Source: Alentia gelatinosa (taxonomy: Eukaryota > Annelida > Polychaeta > Phyllodocida > Polynoidae). From it: DNA of 64,000 nt. Under the pieces are notes generated by a model. It did no database searches, was not told where the DNA came from, and was given only the letters and a program-made list of their open reading frames with translations. The position numbers were made by a program, and so were the translations under genes. Positions 13,769-24,100 of this stretch are shown here, piece by piece. How positions within the stretch are numbered: the first letter of the stretch is position 1; each line of letters starts with the position of its first letter. The stretch lies in contig OX465579.1 in NCBI GenBank assembly GCA_950022655.1, positions 140,811,118 to 140,875,117 on the forward strand, given 5' to 3'.

Positions 13769-14384
13769 CCCTTTCCTTACTATGCCTAGCGTAGCACGTA
13801 GTGCGTTAACGACCGCGCCCCCTGCTGCGATTGTTCCCACCACTATCGCATGTCACACGCTGAACAGACGTCTAAATACCGGCCTATTCTGCAAGGGTTA
13901 TAAAATGGCGCCAGGTGCACAGGGGTGGGTCACTAATTAGCAAATTTAAATAACTTAGGAAAATAATTAGATAATTTTAATGATACCGAAAAAAAAGAGA
14001 CTTCAGGCTTTATTTCCAAACCATTAATTATGAATTCAATCAATATTTGATAATTATATTAATATTTCCAATTGCAGGAAGAATTTGATAAATGTAGCAC
14101 TGAACCTACAAAGATGTGTATCTTTTTTTCATCGCAATGACATGTTTTTTTTACATAAATAATAAAAAGATCTGTATCAACATCGCCATAGCAACCCATT
14201 CTTCTAAATTTGTCTCTAATCATAAATATAATATTGTTTTCTATATATACTGAATTTTTTGTAAAGATCTGTGTATTATTTACTGAAAAAATATAAAATG
14301 TGTAATAATTTGAATTAGCTGCCTCAAGGCAGCATTGGTATTCCCGTGGTGCTGCCTCAAGCCAGCATTGGTATAAGGAAAGGG
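13769..14384. mobile_element. Non-autonomous piggyBac-like element
   Basis: The 616-bp segment starts CCCTTTCCTTA (13769-13779) and ends TAAGGAAAGGG (14374-14384), an 11-bp perfect inverted repeat. It is flanked on both sides by TTAA (13765-13768 and 14385-14388), the target-site duplication of piggyBac transposases. A subterminal direct repeat, 'gctgcctcaaggcagcattggta' and a near copy, sits at about 14319-14373. There is no transposase frame, so movement would need an enzyme supplied from elsewhere. Confidence 0.85.
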
Positions 14385-14506
14385 TTAACATGTACTATGA
14401 GTGGCTAGCGACGGAGCGATTGAAGTAATTGAAAAAACAGGTTTATAATCATTAATATAATGTTAATTAGATAATATAATAACATAGGGTGTGTATAACT
14501 TGTGTA

Positions 14507-16265
14507 GGGCTCATTCTCATAGAACCAGTGCAACTCCAATTTTAATGGTTTCCTGCATTCTATTTTTTGCAAAAGGTCTTTAATGTTTATTTTTTCACTT
14601 TTAAATGATAGATCTCGCCAAGTGCTCGAGGGGGAGTATAGGTTTTGTTGATGAAATATCAACATTTTCGTCTCCAGGGGGTCAAAATAGGTGAAATATC
14701 ACCAAAAATGAGCATAGAAATGCCCTTCAATACCCTTTTTTGTAAATGACTAAATTTTTTCCATACCAGAAATGGGTTTCTTTAATTTTTCCTAAGAATT
14801 TTGCATTCAAATCATATTTATTTTAAAAATCCCATTAAAAGATATTAAAAATTAAAATTCTACAGCGCAGAATAGGTTGGTGAAACTATGAAACGTGCAG
14901 CGTGGATATTACGTTCCAACGTTCCATACTTAATATCAGTAACAGCTAAGTATATTTGAATAACACATATATGAAGGTGGTCTGTGGAATTATTTTTTCA
15001 ACAATTTTTTTTTTACAATTTGTTAAAAATACAAGAATTGTGGGGCATAAACATATTTGACACCAATACCCCAGTTTTTGTACTATTTTGCCTGAAATAC
15101 AGAAAATCTAGCAATTTGCAATTTCACAAATCATTACTATATTTAACTAATCAAACTATGATATTATAAACTCTAATGTGTTTTCATACTTTTTTTTTTC
15201 TTAAAAAAAAAAAAAAAAAAAAAATTTAGATACCTATTTTCCCTAATTTCCATTATTTCATATAAATGTGCAACGTGGATATAGTAAGAAATCATACATG
15301 GAAATTCTTTTATCTCATTTTTTTTTTCTAATAGAATTGCTTTATATGGTATACTTTATCTTACCACCTTTATGTCTTATAACATATCTAAGAAATTTTT
15401 CCCAGAAAAAACGAAAACCTAATCTCATGTAACCTTAAATATTTATCACCAATTGTAGAGTATTATACTTAGCGTGCAGTAGTGGACAAAACGTGCAAGG
15501 TGGACTTGCTTACATATTATATATTTTAATTCCAATTGCTAATATATGTTATTATTTGCCAAATTATTTGCAAAGAAAAACTTTATATAAGTACAAATAT
15601 TATTTGAAAATAAAAAGAAATTCCCTAAAAATGAATTATTACATTTAAGTAACTACTGAGTTGGGCTGATATAAAAAACGTGCAGCGTGGACATTTAGGT
15701 TAGTATGATTATTAAGCTTTTATGGATATATGGGAATATTTGACACTATTGATAATTTAATAAATTGAAAGTAGAGATGGTACACTAATATTATCTTTAC
15801 TTCATTTTATTTAAATATTTTTTTTGTAAGAACTACAGCAAACGAAAAATTTGAACTCTACTCAAATAGAGTAAAATAAGGTTTTTAAGAATATGTAATT
15901 CAGATTTCTGCCTACAAAATCTATTAAAAATGTAATTAAATGCTTTGAAAGCCAATTAATTATGGTACACTACTTATGTTCCGTGATTCTAACCTTTAAT
16001 TAATATTAATAAGATAGAATCTTTTTGTTTTTTTGGCATTTTTTCTTTATTTTGGGTGAAAATCCACGCTGCATGTTCATATTTCAGTGTACCAATGTTC
16101 TGTAAGGCCTAGTAACCGCAATTTTCATATTTAACTAATAATATTTCAGGGATAATTGACCGATGCTATAGACACTAAGACCATATAATCATTTTTACCA
16201 TACTCCACGATTTTTATTTTTGACCCCCATATACCCAGTTGCACTGATTCTATGAGAATGAGCCA
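14507..16265. mobile_element. TIR element with repeated CGTGCAGCGTGGA motif
   Basis: Inverted ends GGCTCATTCTCATAGAA...CAGTGCAACT at 14508-14535 and 16237-16264 match with one mismatch, and TA lies outside each end (14505-14506, 16266-16267). The inside is extremely AT-rich, has no coding frame, and carries a GC-rich motif ACGTGCAGCGTGGATAT at 14893-14910, 15266-15282, 15491-15505 and 15678-15695, plus an inverted copy at 16062-16077. A poly(A) run sits near 15200-15222. Size and ends fit a non-autonomous DNA transposon, possibly of a TA-targeting family. Confidence 0.75.
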
Positions 16266-16809
16266 TAGGTCAACCTATCGGCCGACCCTATCGGCTGACC
16301 GGCCCATTGCCTGAAATCAAATGAATCAGCTTTTTCTAGCCTACAGGAATACCAGCAGAAACTCCCGGCTATGCACCAATTATGTAAATGAAGTGGGGCC
16401 GAAGCTCAGCACATTATCTTCGGTCCGTTGGAATGTTTGGTGGATCAGCAAAACAAAGGTAATTTCAGCCTACAGATAGTCGCCAACAATAGACGACACC
16501 CAACAGAAGCCCATGAGATGGGCCAACGCTTTGCACCAACAGGACTTGGTACACACGATGGTGGGTCGACGCAAGGCAACGGTAGGCGACAACTATCGTG
16601 CAAGTTTCATTTGCTGATCCACAAAGGATATAATCTCAGGCGACAAGCATTTCTGGTCGACAACTCTTGCCGACTACAGTCGGCTACCACATGGCTACCA
16701 CATTGTCATCTGTCAGCTCTAGCTTGGCATCAGTGGATCATGCGCTTAAGTTGACGGGATATTTAGGGTTGAGCGGCTGGTGGGGGTGATGGTGTAAATC
16801 TAGCATCAA
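16266..16809. other. Non-coding spacer between two elements
   Basis: No gene is supportable. It contains short repeated CGAC-rich words, the tandem pair 'tatcggccgacc'/'tatcggctgacc' near 16276-16302, and a 12-bp inverted repeat TGGATCAGCAAA at 16440-16451 and 16610-16621. These hint at another decayed element. Confidence 0.4.
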
Positions 16810-17616
16810 CCCTTTAACAGCAGGAAAATGCCTCCAGGCATTCCCCTGGCTATGGCAGGAAGATGCCTCCAGGTATCTTCGAGGCATCAGTGACACTTAT
16901 TTACAAAATTCAATAGATAAAAAGATAATTGTTTGATTCAAAAGAAATTTTGACAATGTATAAGAGCCATATTGACCTTTGATTTAGTTACCTACTATAT
17001 TTAAAACGGTAGAATTCCGTCGAATACGCTTGGAGAATCTTCCGCACATAGGGACAGAGTGAACCCGATCTAGGGTGGGAGATTGAAGCCCCACGGGAGT
17101 GAGATTCTCGTGTAGGGAAAAACTCGAACCTGTTCTTCTTTTTTGTAGGACTATTCATAGATATACTTTTTGTCTTATGATTCATTTCAAGCCATGCCAA
17201 AATCAAAGTTTAGTATTGTAGTTTTCTTATCTACTTTTCTCGTGAGAAACCAATGAGATCGCAAGATTTCGCTGGTACCCCTTTCGAAACTCCTCTGATT
17301 CCCCCACCCACCAACAAAGCTCTGTCCTCTGCCAACAGCCTAAGTATTTGACCACACTTCAGCACCTATCTGTGTGGAGCAGTCAGCAGAGTCTTCGACT
17401 CCGAATGCGAACGTCGGTTCTATATTTTTCGGACTCGACGAAGTCGCTAGTATGATAAAATAAATTCAGTCACCAAGGTAAATTACTTAAATCACATGAC
17501 ACATCACATGACATTGCTATTTCCCCAAAAAGGTGCCTGCCGTAGCAGGGTCGTTTAGATAGGCAATGCCTGCCGTGTAATGGTAAACAGGGAAACTGGG
17601 TGCTGCATTGAAAGGG
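16810..17616. mobile_element. Second piggyBac-like non-autonomous element
   Basis: Left end CCCTTTAACAGCAGG at 16810 is preceded by TCAA, a one-base change of TTAA. The right end reads in reverse as CCCTTTCAATGCAGC and is followed by intact TTAA (17617-17620). Subterminal words ATGCCTCCAGGCAT, GATGCCTCCAGGTAT and GGTGCCTGCCGTAG repeat near both ends, as in piggyBac-type elements. No transposase is present. The ends differ from those of the 13769-14384 copy, so it belongs to a different subfamily. Confidence 0.65.
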
Positions 17617-17620
17617 TTAA

Positions 17621-18124
17621 CAGAGGTGGCAGCCAATCTATTGAATAAGACGCTTGGCTGGGGTCTGGCATTGAAGCATGCACTGCGACGCCCACTGGCG
17701 AGAGTTTGTCTTACTACACGTACTGGCTGCCTCCCCTGGCCCTAACGACAACGGGACGTATAACGTAAAACTGGATGAGTTTTAATCTTAGATTCCGTAT
17801 GCGATGACTGGAGTTTGACGTAGTTATTTCACGAGGCAGAGCCGAGTAAATCCGGAGCTCTGGTTTATTGTGCCGCAAAACGAGTTTCCCTTAGGTTACT
17901 TTAGCGGTGCAGTGTGTGCCTAGCGAATCACGCTGGTAGCCTGCACATCTCCAGGCACCCCTTACTAATCGTAGCGACGCGAGTGGTAGATGCGCAGGCT
18001 TCGTATCCAGCGTGCTAGCGAATGACCGAATCAGCGTAGACCGCGCCATCTTCCGGCTGACTGCTGCACTAACACCCAGTGGCTAGAACGAGAACCTTGA
18101 TGTAAACATTGGCGCCTTTGGAGC
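17621..18124 (+). promoter_or_regulatory. Upstream region of the kinase-like gene
   Basis: This stretch is richer in CpG than its surroundings and lies directly upstream of the ATG at 18125, so it is the likely promoter. No TATA box stands out. The segment 17764-17862 recurs in inverted orientation at 21301-21398, so part of the upstream region is repeat-derived. Confidence 0.45.
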
Positions 18125-21100
18125 ATGGACAGGGCAGTATTGTCTGCAGATGTTATCATATTCTACGGTCCACCACATAGTGTAAGTTTGTCGTATGCCT
18201 ACTATTGGATAACATTTTGAATATGTTATGATTAAATATGTATCCAACAGTTCTGAGTTTTTGGGCGATAATAGATGGTTTCTGCAGTCTGCCCCATCAC
18301 GACATCAGTGGAGCTCAGAACATCAGTGGTCCAAGTATACGTACCCCGGGGAGTTTAGTAGCGTCTGCCAATTTCCATGATGATGAATATATATCTCCAA
18401 GTCTTATAGGACGCATTGCTAATTTAAAAATGGGGGTCATAGTTATATTTGCAGTCAGTTGATTGTAGTCATGAATGTTAGTAGTACGGTACGGTACATA
18501 TTTGGGCTCTTGCTTTATCTCACCCCTGGAATAAATGCCATAGGCTTAACATTGGGATCTCGTTCTCCATGCCCCTTCAAGTATTGCAGTCCGTTCTCCA
18601 TGGTCTATATCCTGTTTGTTGCCCATTCTTTTAGTGTGTACAGGGGTGAGATAAATACAGAAAACAACGCGTTTTGGTGAAAGTTTTCGTATTATTATAT
18701 ACCTAAAATATACCCCGTACTTCACAGTGTGGCGTACGGATATCAATACGCCATGAGTAGGAGCGGGCAGTATACGTAGTTCATAAAGCCACAGGTATAT
18801 AATGATTTAGTGTATGGACCACATGTTATTGTAAAAGGCACTGGCCGAGCAAGGAAACCAGTGTTGAAAAAAACTGAGCTTTACCAGTTTAAATTAAAGA
18901 TAAAAAAAACGATGCTAAGTATGTACCTAAATAGAACGCTGATAATTATGGCCCTAAGTGTGCTGCAGATTTTGTGTGACTTTGGGTGGGTTTGGTGTTG
19001 AGAATTTCCTCATTTTCAGATAATCGGAAATGAAAAATCGAGATTTTGAAATTATTTCCAGCTGCGGCTTGTTTCTAATCCAGGTCATTCAAGCTCATGA
19101 GTATACTATAACACACTCTCAAGAACCAAGTTATTTCACAATAAAAGGGAAATATAAATAATTGATACAAATCTCTCGTATATTTCAATTATTTCAGGGT
19201 AAGTCGTTATACTACAAACAGAAGCTGTCGATGTCGCATGACTATGTGTGCCCGACTGAAGAGTTACAGCAAAACCCAGACTTGACGTTACGCCAACTCA
19301 TTCTTCGAAAAGTAATCACTCCCCTTAAACAGGTACAAGATCCTTAATTTTTTGCGTGTCTTCTAAACTATATGTCGTCAAAGATATACAATGTAACAGT
19401 ACACTAGAGATTACTACCTGTATGTAAGCAGCTCAAATGAAAATTTTATTCTTTATGTGATAGAGACTACTATCTCACTATCCTAACTTTATGTAGTGAA
19501 TATATTGTAGGGGTCTGGGTAGTCGAACAGTGGTACATTCAGTTAACGCTAGGTGCCTCGAGTGTTGATCCCTGCTGTGTGGTAAGGCCGGCGGACCTGT
19601 GTATGCAAATACTACAAGGTTGCCTGCATTACGTTACGCAGTCAGTATATGTAAGCTGAGTCCACAGCGGGTTAACAGGTTACTTGCGGAGCCTCTTTGT
19701 TGGAGCCTCAGAGACTGCTAGGTTTCTCCGGAACCTTTCAGCGGTGGAGAGTATTGCACCTGAAGTGGCTGGGGTCTGGTTTTGTGTTCCAGATTAAGCT
19801 AGGTTGTAGATCCCGCATCTCCCAGCTTTACTGAGGATATTCCAAACCACCCCGTACGGAGAGTACAAGCACGGGGTAGCGACTCGTCTCAAACCGCTGG
19901 ATAGGTAGACTAGGCCCGTTTGTGAGATCACATACCACTAACCAGCGGTCCGCTACAATATCATAATTTCACTGAACAAGTTATTAAAAGATCAACATTG
20001 TAGTCGTTCCATCGATTGCCTAATGGTCATTGGAACTTATTTCCCACAAGGTTGACTATAGTCAAAGCGTGTTTTCACCGGTAACATTCATTTCAGGGAA
20101 TAAAGGTTGTGATTGATGATGAAAATGCTACATTTACCAAGAGAGACTCCTATATATGCCTGATACAGAAAAAGGTAAGATGTTAATATCATTCCTTCGT
20201 TCTGTTATCCCGTCATATTAGATCAATCAAACTACCAAATATTGGACTCAGGCCTATGTGTTGGCATAAAAAACGACAAAGCAGAATAATCAATTTTTAA
20301 ACACTCCTCACCTGCTAGTTACCACCATTTAAGGGTAATTATATAGAACGTCCTGACCATGCTGTACAAGTCACAGAACGAGATGCTAATTTACCGTTTG
20401 TACGGACCGAGGTTTTTACGCCGAGTTCCGTTCAAACGGTAAATTAGCATCTCGTTCTGTGACTTGTACAAGCATGGTTGGACGTTAATTATTTACTATA
20501 TACCCGAAATTAAAAAAAAAAATCAATTTCGTTTTTCTTAACAACCAGAATTTTAATAAATGTGTATGGGTAGGTAGTCCGTATTTTGGTGTACGGACCA
20601 ATGGTCCGTACAGTATTTGTATGTCATTTACCGAAACGGTGCGTATTTACAGTATATACGGCATGGGTATATAGTAAAGTAATAGATCATAACAGTCATA
20701 AGGGAACGTTCATTAATTATGGCAGAGGGACACAGTTTTTGGAGCTCCAATTGGTAAAATAAAGTTGCCCCCCCCCCCATAGAAATACTGAAAAAAAAGT
20801 TGCCCCCCTCCCTTGAAATACTGAAATAAATTTTGGCACCTCACCCCCTTCGAATGCAAAAGAAACTAGCCCCCACCCCCCCCCCCCCCCACCCCCAATA
20901 GGAATAGGGTAAAGGCACAGGGGAGGCTAAAATAATGTGGTCTTTTTCGATAAGGCTTTCCTTCTTTACCTTATAACAAACCCAGTTACATTCAATCAAT
21001 TGTCAAAGTATATGGTAGTGGTCACACTTCCAATGTTACATACTTGTATGTGTAATTATAATTCAAATTTGCTCTTTTGCTCAGAGGAGACGAGGCATTT

Positions 21101-24100
21101 ATCCCACCCCTAATATAAAATCCCATAGGCTTAACATTGAGATTCTGTATGCCACGCTGACTGGCATACGGAGTTTTATATACCACTAGTGGCATACAGA
21201 ATTATTATCACGTAATATTCCAAAATCGAGGAGACAGGGTAGGATAAAATCAAAACCTGATTCGCTTTAATCTTGGCCACCACATGCCACTCCTGGAGTA
21301 TGGCTCCGGACTTCACTCGGCTTCGCCTCATGAAGTCACTTTGCCAAACTCCAGTCATGGCATACAGTGGCTAAGATTAAAACTCATCCAGTTTTACGAT
21401 AGTATGCTTTAGTGCAGCTACTGCTTGAATGCGCTGTCACGTGACAGCGCGTTGACGTCATCGTTTACTCGCTATCGAACAGTTACCATGTTGATCAACG
21501 CGTTTCTAGGTGAATCGCTATGAGATCGTTTGTCGTTCGCCTAGGTCATGATGTCATGATGGTGGTTTGTTGATATAGTTTCGACTATAGGGCAACAATA
21601 GCGGTTTCATCACTGGGAATCATCAGGCTGCTTTGAGACTGTTGTCAGAGGCTGGGTATGACACTTGGTCAGTGTCAATAGCTCTTTGACAGGCGGTATC
21701 CCACTGAGTGTGGGCAGTTAAATATGACTTAAAACTCCCATAATGGTCCAGAGTTTAGGGAGAGTTACATATTTAGTATAGTTTGAGTAACCTAATGTGT
21801 AGAGCAAAGTTTATGGATGAGGATCCACATACACTCTTTTCTGTTCTTGTGGTTAACTTTATTAAATTGGTAAAGTTAAGTGTGGGTTTAGCGAGATTAA
21901 AAAAGGAAACCCAAGCCAGTGTGTTTGGATTGAGAGATGACTTAACACATTAGTGACAACCGAAATTACTCGAAAGTAAAAAAATTGAATGTGACTGGTA
22001 AATGTTAATGTCTTAGAAGGTCCATGACATTTAAGCCCATGGGGGCATTTGTATGTAAGCGTTGAATCCAATTGAATTCCAACAGGTCCCTAAGATGCTT
22101 TGCACTGTCAGAGTCAGGGTGAGCATAGACAAAGTCAATGATGTGGATGGTCACATCTTCGAGGCCAAAAAAAAGGTCCATGACATTTAAGCCCATGGGG
22201 GCATTTGTATGTAAGCGTTGAATCCAATTGAATTCCAACAGGTCCCTAAGATGCTTTGCCCTGTCAGAGTCAGGGTGAGCATAGACAAAGTCAATGATGT
22301 GGATGGTCACATCTTCGAGGCTGAAAAAAAAAAAAAAAAATTTGCTCTTTTGGTACACTACCCAGATCTTGTCATTTGATGTGCTATTCGTGGTATGACC
22401 ACACTCTCTTCATCTGATGAGGAATAATAATCTTGAAAACAAAACATGGCCACATCCTATCCCTAAGCGATGAGCTATAGATGCTGGACAGTAGTATACT
22501 GTGTAGGACCACAATAAGATATTGTGAAAAGATTGAAAGTAAAACTTTGGGGAAAATTAAAAAAAACAACAAAAAAACGAATATTTATCTTATGAAGATA
22601 TTTCTTATATGACAATCTCCTCTGGCTCATTGTCATCCTCAGGCTTGGATTGTACACTGATTTCAATGTGACTGTTGAGGAGTTCTTGGGATACATGTGC
22701 TACAGTGGTTTTGATTTTATCTTTATTTGCCAATTATATGTAACTTATGGTGTTCCAAATGTATATTAACAGTCCTGGTTCCAACAGTTTGCTGAGCTTG
22801 CCTTCATCATGTAGCCTTTTCTAGACAGTCATCATATCCTTTAATTAGCAATTCTACATGCTGCTGCTATAGTCCTGGGTGTTTAATATGGCACAAAAAA
22901 AACAAGTTTTTCTAACTTGAAAAAGACAATTTTTTTTTGTGTCATGAATAACAGATCGATTTTTATGAACAAAACATTGTTAAAAAGCTACGACTTCACC
23001 CTCTTTGTTGGTGTTCATATCATATACCTACCTCTTGGCTAAGAGGGTGGTTGTGGCCCCTAAGATTCGAGGTCAACTCTCGACTGATGTCTACGTCCCA
23101 AGGCGCTAGAAAACATCATGTAAGGAGGTCAGGGTCAAGGTCAGGCTTTGCTGCGAATGCAGTCATTGGCTACTCAGTCTACTCTATTCCTTATATGGAC
23201 TTAGTGTAATGGGACAACTCCATGCTGCTAAGGTTGCTTATTGTAGATTCAACTTCGGAATTGGTTAGGTAAAAAACACTAAAACATGTTACCTTCCTGT
23301 CTTTACAGTGATTTAATGAAAAATCTATCACAATGACCTATAAAAATAAATATCCCATCTTTTTAGCTGTTTCACGACAATGAAAATGATACCTATATTG
23401 TCAGGCTGTGATAGATATTTTCTGAGATACAGGAGCATTATAAAAAGTGGCAAAGAGTCCAAAACAACAATATAAATGTGATTTTCTGATATTATGGCGT
23501 CTTTGGCATACAATTACCTCTAAATAACATTTAATTAATAGGACAGTCTAGCAGCTGTAATCTGTTGGGATTCATCGAAAAATCACTCTTTATTTGAAGT
23601 ATCTATCCTGATAATAGGACTGAGATAGGACTGAGATAGGAGTTAAGGAAAATCAAGTCTTACTTGCTTACTTATAATGTCAGTGATTCAAGCAGAACTA
23701 TATTATCTGGGCCAAAGTTCTTTGATAGAATGACAGGTGACACCACAACTTTAGAATCTTAGTCCTTAAAAGTTCTGTTATGTATTCTTTATGGAGCTCC
23801 CTTGATTTCCGTCTACTTAATTTTCGAGAAAAAAAAACCACTTTTACAAATGCTGCATTTGATTGAACTAGATATTGTTATTTTACTCATGTTAAACGCT
23901 CAGGACTGTAGCATACAAGACCTTGGTTTCATTGCCTTTAAGAGCTCAAGCTAATGAAGGCTGATTATGACCGTCATTCCTGTGGAGTAATCTTCCAATG
24001 TCTGTGAACCTATGTTCCCCAGATGTTTAAAATGAGGTCTTTAGACCAGGTTTCAAACATCAGGAAATATTAGTGAGGTATCAGAAGAATCAAGATTATG

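Noticed and set aside
20347..20486. microRNA precursor
   Set aside because: The stem is too perfect and long (about 60 bp), more like a foldback element; no mature-arm asymmetry can be judged from sequence.
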